A stretch of 64,000 nucleotides of DNA, taken from assembly GCA_027563935.2 (NCBI GenBank), contig CM050453.2:89626665-89690664 (forward strand). Reading direction: 5' to 3'. Positions 23,836 to 37,500 of this stretch are shown piece by piece (position 1 is the stretch's first letter; the number at the start of each line of letters is the position of its first letter). The position numbers and the translations under genes were made by a program. A model generated the notes under the pieces. The model was not told the DNA's origin, did not search any database, and saw nothing but the letters and a program-made list of their open reading frames with translations. This DNA is from Costus lasius. Its lineage: Eukaryota > Streptophyta > Magnoliopsida > Zingiberales > Costaceae.

Positions 23836-26555
23836 GCTCTGTTTGATCTAAAATTTGACGTGTAGCTTTGTCTCATCACGAGGAATCGTCTCATATCTTC
23901 AAATCTTCCAAATTTCACCAATTTTAGGGCGAAATCCCTATAAATCAATAAAATCAAGAAAAAGTGAAGATTCTGAAAAGTATAAAATATTTAAGCAAAT
24001 AAATAAAATAAAGTATGCATTTTATTCTAAAATAATAATAAATTCATGCCACAATATATCATATATATGAATGATATCACTAGTCTCCAAAGGTCAAGCA
24101 CTAAAGCCACACATCTTCTAAAGCTTAGAAACCAAATCTTTGAGAATAATACAATAGAGGTATACATAGATATCTACTAAAAGGGAAGTGAACAATGGTT
24201 TATAAAGAACCATAAGGAACACGTTATGGAGGGAGACATAATCTTAGGAGGCCACCTAGATCTTTTTTAGATCAAGAAAGGTAGCAAATATACACTAGAA
24301 TTACCTTTTTATTATTATTATTATTTACTCACAATGGTAACCTATGGGGTGTGGGAAGAAGTGAGATGATAACAATTAGAATGGTGGGTTACAATTGAGG
24401 TAGGAACACCATATGAGAAATATCACATATAAAGAAGGAACTAGTTTGATCTTCTAGAAAGGAAAGTTTAGCAAGCAATGAGTAGGAGAGATTGAATCGT
24501 ATCTAAAGGAAGAAATAAGTGGAAGCACGGAGAGCTTGAATGGTATCTAAGGAAGAAATAAGCGGAGGCAAGATTTAGGGGCAAGGAGGCTTTCAATCAA
24601 GTAGAGTAGTGGATTAGGGATGAGAGAGTAATCCCTGAGACATGAGAACTTTGTATGATATATTTTCTAGGGGAGGTCTTATTCATTGCACATGTGTTAG
24701 TTTGTTATCCTTTTCTTGAAAGAAAGAAAAAAAACCTTTGTTATTTTATTAATACATTAATTTTATTTGAAAAATAAAAATAAAAATCTTGATATAATGC
24801 TTTTGACTCTTAATCCTGCTTTGATTTATCTTATCTATTAAGATATATCATTTATGACCATTCTAATGGAATGTAATTTTGATCACCTAATATATTATTG
24901 AAGAACAATAATCAAGAAATATAATAAAATTAAAAATTTTATTCTCAATCAAGGATCCAAGAAAAGGGAGAATCCAATTAGGAATAATTGTACCTTCTAT
25001 TTGAGAAATTTGTTTGGATTGAATAACTAGAAAAGTATCTGTGTAATTCATCTCTATGGTATCTACATGATTGGAGGTAGCCTCTTTCATTCCTCTTCCT
25101 CTCTAGTGCTAGTATAGAGAGGTGAAAGTCTTCTTTTCTATTCTTCTCATAAGTAAGAAGAAGAAGAAAAGAAATTTTCTATCATGATATTTCATCACAC
25201 GAAATAAGAGGAGGGTCACTACACACATAATTTTGTGGCGATTTCTTTTTTAATAGATGACATCACATGTTACTATTTTTTTTTTACATAACCAATAACT
25301 GATAGAATGTTCACTAATGATTTTCAAAACAACTTTCAAATCATCAATGAGTTAGGATAAGTTATAATTGTTTCTAGATTGAATTAAAGCCTTTTTATTT
25401 TGATTTTACAAAAAACACCATCTATGTGGTTTAAAACTAGGACATGCTGTTGCTATGGTAATCTCAATCACTATCACCACTAAGAGTTCTTAATTTTAGT
25501 TTAATCTCTAATTTGATATATATGCAAACTAAAAGGTTCTTACAATGTTAGTAGTGATAACTATAATATCACTAGTAATAAGCAATGTCTAGCAATATAT
25601 TGCTACTTCAAAATCACAAAAATATTATGATTTGATATATTATCAATGATAATGCTACTATATAATTTCATTCCTTTGTCCTTCATATTTTGATTGAACA
25701 CAAGTTATAAAATGTGCTTATAATGTTCAATTATTGTATTTATTGTTTTTTTTAAATAGATTAACTTAAACAAATGAGATAGATATCGCATATCAATTCA
25801 TGTAAACACAAATATATAATTTTAGTCATAATCAAAAGGCATATGAGTCTTGTTATACAGGAGAGAGAAATTATACCTTGATGATACATATTTTTTTATT
25901 GATATATCCTTTACAATTTTTATTGATATATCCTTTACCATTTTTATGATATACTGAATTACTAATGGTGTTCAATAGTATATAAAGCATACAAGTAGTT
26001 ATATAGGAATCTATATTGATCTTTTAAGTCTAAGAATCACAAATATGATTATCACTATGAGAATTGATGAAGAAACTCATATAATAATCTACATAGTAAT
26101 CTCCTAATGGGCTAATATTCTAGTACATTAGTTTAGTTTTCTAACATATGCAATGTTTCAATGATATCTCACATCTATGATAATATACTTGTCATTAAGC
26201 ACTATATTTTTTTTAATCACAATATACTTTTGTTATCCCAATCTATATTAGTGGTTGTCTAGGGATGTTTTTGTATTAATAAATAAATATATATATATAT
26301 ATATATATATTATAATTATCATTTCACATTAATATGTATTATTGTATACCCTACCAATCTATTTGCTTGGAGGAAAAAGAGGAAGGAAATAAAGAAAAAG
26401 TCTATTTTCCTTCGGTTTTTTTAGGAAAGAACAAAACTCTTCCAGCTGCTATCCGCCAAATAAGGAAAGGAAAGATGTGTGTGCAGCTTCTTGATGCCTC
26501 TCTCCCTCCTCTCTACGCAGCAAGAAATCCATATTGAAAAGCTTTACTATCTTCA
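23836..26555. other. AT-rich intergenic DNA, no gene recognised
   Basis: No ORF of convincing composition. A (TA)n run lies at about 26285-26311. A short duplicated block 'attgatatatcctttac' is seen near 25899-25940. I see no transposon ends here. Confidence 0.4.
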
Positions 26556-26685
26556 GAGCTTCCAAATATACCCTACTACCGATTGCATCATTGCACAGAA
26601 TTGCATGACTGGAAAGAAAGGAGCTTCCAAATATACCCTACTCCCGATTGCATCATTGCTCAGAATTGCATGACTAGAAAGAAAG
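26556..26685. repeat. 65 bp tandem duplication
   Basis: Two adjacent 65 bp units beginning GAGCTTCCAAATATACCC, with about four differences. It lies 3' of the enolase gene. Confidence 0.9.
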
Positions 26686-26928
26686 GAACTTAAAACACGA
26701 ACCTACGATTTCATTAGAAGAAATTCCAACATACTTTTTAAGAAACAAAAAACCGACTAAAGTCCCGTTCACAACATTGCCATTGCTGGCCCTCAATCAG
26801 GACAGACCTTAATATGAAAAATTCACTTAATGAGTCAAAATGCAGAGGAGAAATTTAGGGCATAACAAAAGCTGGGCAGACCATAGCTCATGCAGCAAAA
26901 AGCTACGTGGCTGGTTTAGCAGCGATGC

Positions 26929-29900
26929 CTAGTAAGGCTCCACGGGTGCCCTAAAGTTTGCCCCTGCATAAACTGCAGCCTCGCCGAGCTCCTCTTCAAT
27001 CCTAAGCAGCTGTATGCAAATATTTTTTAAGTCAACTACACAGCAATCTTCTCCAAAGTAGGAAACGACATATTTTTAATCTCATAAATAATTTAGAATT
27101 GGTATGCAACTTAATTTTCTACATTTTGATCCCTTTCCTAGTTTGTTGTACCAAAATCATCAAATTGAGTCACCAAGTTTTTAGACTAACATAGATTGTA
27201 ACTGTAGCATGAGTAACTGAAATATATTTGCATAAACTAAAGATTAGATAAATACGAGGGTTCCAAGACAGGTAACTAATGTTGCCAAAATTACGTCAGT
27301 AACTTGCCTGGTTATACTTGGCAAGGCGCTCTGATCGGCATGGAGCTCCTGTCTTGATTTGGCCCTGTTTTAGAGTAGGAGATTCAGGAGGGTGTTTACT
27401 AAATTAAACCTTAATATTGCAAGTACCCACAGACACATGATTGTGTTGAAATAGGTAGCAGGGACTTACGGTTGCTAAGCCCACAGAGAGATCGGCAATA
27501 AAGGTATCCTCAGTTTCACCACTGATAAAAGAGAAAAAGTTTAATATAACTAGAAAAGAATGAAACTCGAATATGTGCATCACAACCATACCTTCGGTGG
27601 CTTGCCATCACGCCCCAGCCAGCATGCTTGGACATTTTCACAGCTTCTATACTTTCAGTGACAGATCCTATTTGGTTGACCTGCCAGATTTGAAACTATA
27701 TCAGCATGCAACATATTTAAAAACTTGAGAAAATATCATACCAAAATGACTGTTCTGCGCACATAAGGTCTGAAGCATATAGATCTACACAATATTTCAA
27801 GAAAAGCTGAACCACAACCAGAAATAGGGATAGCTATGGTAATAAATTATTGGTCAAAGGTAAGCATTCGCTTCTACCTTCAGCAGAAGAGCATTGCATG
27901 CCTTTTCCTTTATAGCCTTCGCAACCCTCTGAAACAATTAAGTCGATGTAAGAATTTTATACACAACATCCAGAGCTCCAATTTGCGCAACTGATCATAG
28001 TTACCGTGGGGTTTGTGACAAGCAGATCATCACCTACAATCTGGACTTGCTTTCCAATCTCTTCGGTCAACTTGGTATAATGGATCCAATCATCCTGATC
28101 AAATGGATCTTCAATTGAAACAATAGGATATTCTGATACAAAACCTTTGTATACATCTTTCAAACTGTCTCCCGATATTTTCTGTGAGCCGTCATTGTTC
28201 TGAAGAAGAAAGCCAGATAATTAATTGAATAACTGATATTGGAGGACCATGTTGATCAATGCAAAACAGAACAGCAAAATCGATGATACAGAATGGAAGA
28301 GCATCATAAATAACAATTCAGATCAGCTGAGATCAGAAGGAACAAATCACCTCCTCTTTGAAATTAAGATCATATGTCTTGTCACTGTCCTTATAAAATT
28401 CTGAAGCAGCAACATCCATCCCAATAACAACCTGACAATTTGCAGGAAAAGCAAATTCATAAACAGTACAGCATCACACAAGATTTTTTTAGAAATCAAT
28501 AATTATATTGAATTATAGAAGCTAAAATCACCTTTCCAGTGTATCCAGCTTTGGCTATAGCTGTCTTCAAAAGTTCAAGGCCCTCTTTGTTTTCCTGATA
28601 AAAGTGTCAAGAGCAAACTAATATAAGGCCTTTTGTGATCAATTTTCCGACAGGTTACACAAAAAAGTTGCAGTGCTGATGACCCTCCAATGATTACTTA
28701 AATTCAACTCCCAAATTTACATAAAAGGTACAGGTGCAAAAAAACTGAACAACATCTCTGAACAAAACAGATTTAACTCAAGACAAAGATTGCTGCATGA
28801 GCATTCACTTTTTTTGGAGGAAGAGGACAGATATCAGAATGTTGATTATTTCCCTAAGCCACCAATTTTCATAATATGACAAGCAGAAAACTAGCCTCCT
28901 GCTCACTGATGTTCTGCCGCTGTGCATGATATCCACAGAACAGGCCAAGTAAATCTCAAGAGAATTACTAGCAACCATAAAGATAGGACTTATTCTTTAT
29001 ATGGAGTTATCTTTTTTTAATGCAATATCTGGAGTTCACTCTGGATTGATGGCTTTGAAAACAAAAGAAGCAAGTACATTTTTATGATCTGATAGGGTGC
29101 GACCCTTATACTGAAAGCTTAAGAAGCCAAGAAGAGACTCAATTTATATATTTTATGATCTCACAACCATATTTATGATCTAACAGCCCTCTTAGGTGCA
29201 AATCAAATTAAATTTGTGCATGAATCCAAAAATGTAAAAGAGCATAATTAGTCCATTGACTCATTGGCATTGTAATTTAAGGTTCAAGTTTATCAGCATC
29301 AGCTTGAAAGAGCTCAATTCTAATTTAAGGCAAACAATGCAGAAATGATGGTAGCTTTCACGCACTACTTAACCCACCTGAATGTTAGGAGCAAAACCAC
29401 CTTCATCGCCAACATTCGTAGCATCCTGGCCATACTTTTTCTTGATTACAGCCTGGAGTAAAGAAAGAGAAAGCATGATTCAGGAGAGAGTATGACGCAG
29501 TGCAAAAGAATAAAAATAATGAATCCAGAAAATATTTACTTTCAAATGATGATATACTTCCACACCCATTTTCATCGCCTCTTTGAACGAGGATGCTCCA
29601 ACAGGAAGGATCATAAACTCCTGAATAAAATTGTAAAAATGAGTACAAACAAGTGGAGAAGGTGCTTTACTCCAAAAGTAATAGAATGAAGCAGCACCTG
29701 CATAGCAAGCTTATTTCCAGCATGCGATCCACCATTGATGACATTAAACGCTGGCACTGGCAATACCAATTTTTTGTTTCCAGCAAGATTAGCAATGTGC
29801 TGAAATAGAAAGTAAAACCAAAATATTAGAGAAATTCTTCACTTTGCCAAGAATGATGAAACTAGTAGTTCCGACAAACCTGATAAAGAGGTATCTTCAG

Positions 29901-32198
29901 CATACTAGCTCCTGCTTTGCACACAGCAAGAGAAACAGCCAGTATAGCATTTGCCCCCAGCTGCAATTATGAAACGAGTTATTACCCAATAGTATGTCCA
30001 TATGATGCAGTAAAATTAAGTTTTGCAACAAAATCTAGGTTAAAACAAATAATACCTTCTGTTTGCACCAACCCCACTCATTGGAGGTTCCATCAAGTTG
30101 TTGGACCATGAAATTATCAATTTCGACCTGTTTTGTTGGATCCTGAAGGAAAAATGGCAGGTGTGAATCTCTCACATAGTTAAAGACGGTCAAAAGCATT
30201 AAGTAAATGAAACATAACGAGAACACTAAGTGTACTCACCTTCCCAACAAGAGCAGGTCCTATAATGGCATTTACATTAGCAACAGCCTAAATTCAAAGC
30301 AAACAAATGTACACTCAGTTGAAGTATTTCAAATAGATATTTAATAAAGAGCCTAAGGAAACAAGAGTTGAATTTAAAAATAAGGGGGTTCTAAATTTTT
30401 GTGTATTTGTATACAATATTCAACGACCAACTTATACAACAGACAACCAAAATAATTTTAAACAAACAAACAGAGAAGAGGGGTTTGTCTTTGCCACTTA
30501 ACCACCTGTGTAAAAAACTTGTGGATAAAAATTGATTGATTATCACGAATGTCAAAATGTACAACAAAAAAAATTTTCTCTACAGGTAGTCAGGAGATTT
30601 CTTCTGAGAAAATTCAAAATTAAATTAATTGCCTAAATTGTAAACAAAATATGTCCAAGTTTCAAAACCACAAAATTTTCCCATTCTATTTGAGTACAAG
30701 AAACATTAAGTTCATATTTAATCCATCTGTTCGTTTTGATGAACAGACAAATGACATGACTATGAAAAGACAACATTAATAGATGATGCACCTGAGTGAA
30801 ATAGTATATAAAGTTATTACAAAATCATGCAACTTTCAAATTTTTGTATAGAAAAATGACACGTTTTTAGACACTGCATAATCACTACTAGATCTCCTCA
30901 GTCCCAAAATCTAATAAATGAATTACACTAAAACCAACACAACAGTTTATGTTCCAAATAATGAAAAAATGTAAAGGCTAACATGAGAAAAGCCGAAGAA
31001 AGATGAATAATCAAAAGATTGATACTCAACCTTAAGAACACCCTTTCCGAGATAATCTGATCCTCCATCTCTTAATTCGAGAGCTTCATAAACACCTATC
31101 AAATAAACAAGGGAGACTAGTTGTCAGCATAAAACGGAGGTTAAGAATGTGTGTTTACATATATATACAAACTTATTTTCTCATAGAAGGTAAGTAATCA
31201 AGTTTTGCATTTTTCATTTCTTTAAAATGTTGGTATATTTGTCCTTAATTTTTTATTTTTATTATAAAATTATTATATTTGTTCCGATTCTACTGATATG
31301 ATACAGTCAGCATCAATATGCCATATTTTATATATTTTGATATTGATACTGATATTGCTAGAGTAAATAAAATTTAAGCTAATAAACAAATAAGGGTGAC
31401 ATGGAGAATAATAGTTGATGGGGAGTGTAGGCAGTTAAATTTCAATTTAAAAGGCCATCCTCTTTTCTGGTATAATTCAGGTCAGGAATATGCCGCTGAA
31501 GGATTGAAGGAAGGATCAGACACCAATCATGAACGGCCATTGTGAAGGCGAAAACTGTGCATACCAACATTCCACTCACAAAAGCCAAAAGTGATTCAAT
31601 ATTCATATGACATCTTATATTCCTTTTTGTCCAGCCAATTTTGCCAAATACATATCCGTATGGAATTTACACTTACGACCACAATATTTACTAATATGTA
31701 ATACAACTAATTCAAACCATACAAAGAATTTGATGTCTACTTTATACCAGAAGAACTAGAGCAAAAACAAGAAGCCACATAATGGTGAACGTTATACAAC
31801 CAATAAGGTACTTAGTGAATCAAAGATAATAGGAGAAGGTATGGCGACTCTACCTGTTGAGGCGCCACTGGGAACAGCAGCCCTCGCACAGCTGCCATCA
31901 GTGAGGTAAACATCCGCCTGATTCAAATCAAATGTACCAAAACAAAGGATGACGAACATTGAAAAGGGGAAAAAAAAGAAGAAAAAATAATAATAAAGAA
32001 TCAATAGAGCTGAAGTCAATGCTGGAAGATGAAGGTTGAACATGCAACACAAAAGTTGTCATCTGGCCAAATATTGTTCAAGCTAACAGATCGATCAGTG
32101 AAGGACAGGCTAGGCTGTGGTGGAAGAATCACCTCAACAGTGGGATTGCCGCGGCTATCCATGATCTGACGAGCTTTGATGCTAACGATCGTCGCCAT
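26929..32198 (-). CDS. ENO: Enolase (2-phospho-D-glycerate hydro-lyase), cytosolic type, 445 aa
   Basis: Seventeen exons in gene order: 32198-32133, 31917-31854, 31095-31031, 30287-30240, 30142-30056, 29960-29880, 29799-29698, 29620-29540, 29452-29378, 28594-28532, 28431-28351, 28199-28005, 27928-27878, 27680-27592, 27521-27470, 27364-27308, 27009-26929. All phases close, giving 445 aa (family about 444-446). Enolase converts 2-phosphoglycerate to phosphoenolpyruvate in glycolysis and needs Mg2+. Conserved regions include [51 protein letters not shown], the metal-binding [11 protein letters not shown] and [20 protein letters not shown] with the catalytic Lys, and [15 protein letters not shown] with the active-site His. 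There is no transit peptide before the conserved start, so it is the cytosolic form. Intron 16 uses a GC donor (CAG|GCAAGT); all others are GT-AG. No disabling change is seen. Confidence 0.96.
27302..27307 (-). other. Non-canonical GC 5' splice site of enolase intron 16
   Basis: On the minus strand the exon ends AACCAG and the intron starts GCAAGT, followed by a normal AG at the acceptor. No GT donor nearby keeps the conserved [14 protein letters not shown] junction in frame. GC-AG introns with a CAG|GCAAGT consensus are a known minor class spliced by the U2 machinery. Confidence 0.85.
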
Positions 32199-34509
32199 CT
32201 CTCTCGCTAAAACTCCCAGAACAGATCCTAAGGCAGACCAGACGATTCCTGGGCAAGGGAGCGCACTAATTTGTTGAAAGCCCACGGGGTGCAGGGGAGT
32301 CTTTATCGGTCACGGAAAACCAATCGCGGCCGTCTGATTTCTAGAAGCGTTTGACGGTTTTTTAGTCGCCTTTTCCTTTCTTGGTCGTCACGTCCCACGA
32401 AAAAGAGTATTAGTTTGACCTACGTTGGTTTGTTACCCAGAAGTGCTACTCGGCCTGTAATTAGTGGCTCATTGAGCATATTCGCCAGTTGGAGGTAACG
32501 CTGATGGGTGAGCGTTTGTACCACGTGAAGTAGATGGGTGAGCGTTTGTGATTTGTACATTATAGGTTGTAGCAGCAAAATGTGAATATAATTAAATTAT
32601 ATTCACATGTATGTGGTCAAAGTGAAGGGCCTTTTGGTAAATATAATTAAATTATAAAATATAAAAAAGTATAAAAAGGTGAATATATAAAAACTATTAT
32701 TTTTTATTTATTTGAAATAAATTATGCCCGCTTCAATTTGATAGTAAAATATGTGGAAAATAATTATTCTTGATGAGTATTTATTTATGTAATATTTAAA
32801 TATCTCACTCATGAAGGAGAATTGATACTTTTATGTAATATTTATTTATGTAATATTTATTTTATGTAATTTGATAGTAAAATATGTGGAAAGTGCTGAC
32901 TCATGCTAGTTTATTTTATGATTTCTTTTTTTCCTTTGTTGGGGAATTGATACTTTTCTTCTTCTACTTTATGGTAGGCAGTACAATATATAAGATTTGT
33001 GGGGGATGATGGCTTCCATCATCTCCCATGCTTCCAACAACATGTGAGTTTCTATTTAATAGATTAATGCCTCCATTTTTTTAAAAGAAAAAAAAATAAG
33101 AGTGTATTTCATTGATAATTAACTAAGAGTTAAAAGAAAATTAAGTGAGTTTAGCTTAGCCACTAGTGGCAAAAGCATCACTTTTCTTTTATCATGATAA
33201 ATGAGTCGAATGCATAATCTCTTTTTCTTTATTTGCCATGAAAATTGTTGTATATTGAAGTCAATTTTATTTTGGATTTACTGTATTTGATTTGTGGTTA
33301 TGAAATGTAAAGAATGATAAGGCAATTTATGTTCGAACCCCCAAAATATTATATATACAGGCAAGTTAAGTAATGAACATCTAATTAAAATTTACTTGAG
33401 AGCCTAGTAAACATTAGCTAGGCCATTAATTTGTCATCCTCACATAGGACTAAAAAGGATTGATAGGATCAATGAAAATTAGGTCATAGAAATCCCCATG
33501 GTTCTAAAGCAATAATAAGAGAGCCTCCATTTAAGCTATCTTAAGGATGGAAATACTACTCTATATGCGATAACTTTCTAAACTATTGGGGTGATTGAGA
33601 ATAAATGGTGATACCCGATTGTAGTAGAAATGAGTAATAAGATCATTGATCAATCCATGACTTTAGGAGGATTAAATTTTGAGTGGATAAAAAGTTGGAT
33701 TTGAAACTAGTTAAATAAGCACTAACAAGGTTAATAAAGATTCCATGACTTAGGAGGAGGATATTTAGCTATCTATGTCTTAAGGTTAAATGATGAAATT
33801 AATATGATCAAAACTTAGTAGTACAAAGAGAAGTTCTACGAGGCTTTTTTTTTATTGAAAAAAAGTAGTAACCTATTTAGTGCTATTGACCTAGAGCCTT
33901 CATGATTCAATAAAGTTAGGAGAGATGTTGAGAAAAAGAAAATGTAGATTGGCTCAACCTTGAAACTTTCATAATACAACTAAAAGCTACAGCGTTCATG
34001 CCATCAATCAATGGTTATGCTCTTTCTTCTTCTATATATCTTATCAAATACCAACAAAGTATATAAGTATATAAATGCTCATCTCTTATACCAATGTGGG
34101 ACTATAATACTTGCTCATTGTTTACAACTAAATAAAATATATGACACAGAAAGCTTAGTACAAGTGGGGGGAGGTCACCGCAAGTAGAGAGCACAAGATG
34201 AGCAAGCAAGTGTTAATTAATTATCTATTTTGCTCCATCCTATCCGTCACGCTTCTGATCATACAATCTCGTTCGTCCATTCCTATGGGATAGGATAAAT
34301 GGCCGGAGTCCGCAGTTCTCGATACAATGTACGGCTGAGATATAAAAAATGGGAGGAGAAAAAGATGGTGGAGGAATTGGAAGGTACCTGAGTTACCTAT
34401 GAGTTGGACAGGATCTTACAATCCGATCATCGCAACCCTTCCCGCAGCCTCCATCTATCCCGACTGCTTCAAGAGCCCCCTCTTCCTGAGACAAGGAGGG
34501 AGAAGAATA
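32199..34509. promoter_or_regulatory. Divergent intergenic region between enolase and CLPR2
   Basis: 2.3 kb between the two start codons. The enolase side (32199-32400) is GC-richer and holds an inverted CCAAT box (CCAAT at about 32320 on the + strand). A near-perfect 27 bp palindrome, TGTGAATATAATT and its inverse, is centred near 32594. On the CLPR2 side a TATA-like TATAAAAAA lies at about 34341, some 170 bp before the ATG. The middle is AT-rich with no gene. Confidence 0.45.
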
Positions 34510-37500
34510 ATGGCGGTCTCTGTGCAATCCGCCAGCTTGCGTCCTCTAACCTTCGATCCGAAGCCATCTCTCGGGTGAAACCTCTTCCCAAATCCTCTCG
34601 TTTTGTCACCTAATCTTGCTCCTCTGGCTGGCACGGTCAATCTGCTGTTAATATGCTTCTTTCCGTCTTTTTTTATTGTGATTATTTTCAGCTTAACTAG
34701 CAAGAACTTTGTCGGGCTCAAGTCCCAGTCGTCAGGTAACAATTTTTATGGTTGGGAAGTGAACGATATTATTTGTTCTTTTTCTCATTGTTTATGGGTA
34801 CCACTGAGCAGGTGCTTATGGGTGTGGGCTGCCTAATGTGAGCGCTGGATTTCACACTAGGGTTCATAAAATTCTCTCTTTGAAGTAAGCCTTCAAGACA
34901 TGTTTTAGGGCGTAGCGTTGTTTTTTTTTTTCTTTTTGTTGTTGAATATGCCTATAAAATTATCCCCCAAACTTGTTATTATATTTCTTTCCCCGCTGCT
35001 TTCATGTTTTTCATTTTCTATCTACACAGCTTCTACGCTTAAAATTTCTCCTTTTATGTCTGTGCACACTGTGAAGCGAAGTTCGTTGAACACTACTTTT
35101 CGTCTTTCTTATTATTAATAGCTACTGTTAAAAACCAAAACTAATTGGTAGTATACTAAAAAAAAAAAAAAGGCGTATAATCTTGTTTTGTCTAGAAAAG
35201 TCAGTTTATATCACTAACTTGTTGAGATTCTCTTGAGTTTAATAACTTCTATCACCAATGCCTGGTAATTTAATTTTGCAAGAGTTGGTTAATTCCTAGT
35301 GGGACATCATAGATCAGGCCCATCTACTAAAAGGATAAGTCATAAAGTTGCAAACTAGAAATGCTAAAAAAAAAGGAAGAAGAAGAGGAAACTTTAAGTA
35401 ATTTGATTGGGATGGTTGTTAACTGGCTCAAATTGTTCTAATCCAAATACGCATTAGCTATGTTCAAACTACTAGTTAAAAAAATATAGTTTATGTGTTT
35501 TATTACTATATATGTGATTATTTCGCAAATATTTTTCTATTCATATCAAAGAATTCTAAGATCTATGATCTAATTTCTCTTTTGATCATGTGATGTTGAT
35601 CATTTTGGTGTACCATGCTCCAATGACTTTACTAGTTGTTTGACATGAAGAAAACCCAAGAAAAAAAGTTCATAACGGCAGGTGCTCATATAGTCATATG
35701 TACATTCCTTTCAATCAGTAAAGCATAATGCATGGTTTATTGATCAATGTATTTCTTAGGATGAGCACTAATGCTACTATATGGTTGCTCTGTTTGAACC
35801 AATTTAACCAACCTTGGAATTATAGAACTAGCTTTGAACGTTATGATTACATGTAATTAGTTTTTTCATACCCTACGTTGGCAAAATCCCTTAAGTTACA
35901 TGTAATTAGGCCACCTTTAAGCAAGTTGTCAAGTCATTATTATGTATGTATATTTGAATGAACTCATCAGTATTTGCATGCGTTTCTTGCCTACAACTTT
36001 GGTGTTTGGTTTGGGAGATGAGACAACCTTATGTGCATACGATGTAGAATTTTAAAATACAAATGATACAAGATATTCTGCTAAACTAAATCAGTGCCTG
36101 CATTTTAATGATTCATTGGAGATGATATGCAAAAACTGCAGATCATATGGGTGCAAAATATGGGAAAATTGCAAGTTAGAATGATAATTTGATATTAGAT
36201 ATAATTTTACTATTTGCACATCGGGAGATGATGAATATTACTTAAATGTTTTGATGTGAAAAGTCTGAAAAAAATATTATTATCCAATACTAGAATCCAA
36301 GTGAATCGTTATCCAATAATAGAACCCAAGTGAATTGTGATGATGTCTATGGTAGATGTGGTTGAATATTCAGAATAGAACATGCCATCACTGTTTAATT
36401 ATAGTTAGGAACCTAGTTTCAAAATCAAATTTTATCATATAGAACATTTTGTTTCCATCTTTTTGGCAAGTCAACTGCAATCCTTTTATGATCATGTTAG
36501 CAACATGCCATTTTCATTTAACTAAGCCTTCGTTGTAAGATAGGCTTCCAACTAAGAGCTGCTCACGAGGGCGTGTATTTATGATGCCAATTGGTACTCC
36601 GAGAGTGCCTTACAGAACTCCTGGTGAAGGAACTTGGCAGTGGGTTGACCTATGGAATGCTCTAGTAAGAAGCAAAAAACTTTCCTTGATTGATATTCAT
36701 TGTACTTGTCTTTTATGCATTGAACACAATCTATCTCATATATTTGTAGTATCGAGAACGAGTCATCTTCATTGGGCAACATATAGATGAAGAATTCAGC
36801 AACCAAGTGTTGGCAACAATGTTGTATCTAGACAGCATTGAGTCTTCAAAAAAGTTATATCTCTATATTAATGGCCCAGGTGGAGATGTGAGTCTTGATA
36901 GCTTATTCATTCTCTTATTTTGTCCCTGCTCTATGTTCAAGTAAATTCTTTAGTGAAAGCTGTCTAAAACTGTAATGTTGAAGTTACTTCCAACATATGT
37001 GATACATAAACAGTGATATTTCTTTATCTAAACTAAGAAGCACAATTGTAAGTCAATTATAATGGTCATGTGGTTTTTGGTTCAGTAGTGTCATAAGAGG
37101 CAAAATGTAGTCTGAGATCATGAAATTTTATCTATTCACTTTTGTATACAGACATTCTATTTTTTTCTCCTTAAATGCTATTTATTCTTTTTCTTTTGCA
37201 TCCCATCATTCTAAGTTTCAGTAAACTTGTGGTGTGCATGCATCATTGCTATGCCTTCTACTAATTATATAAAAATTTGCAGGAGTGACCAAACTTCACT
37301 GTTATGATTGCGGTATCTTTTTGATGGTATATTGAACATTTTCTGCTTTTCTGAATCATTTAAATGTGTCTTATCTGGAAGTACAAGTACTTCCTTTGTA
37401 TCAGTTTTCTGTGTGAAAATTACACAATCCACTATGGCAGAACAGTACTTCCAATCACTCAAGATTTTCTGGGAGATTCTTAAACAATTATCAACATATT

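Noticed and set aside
23520..23957. 145-codon ORF on the minus strand rich in His and Cys
   Set aside because: It follows the repeated palindromic block, which creates the Cys/His-rich pattern; no zinc-finger spacing.
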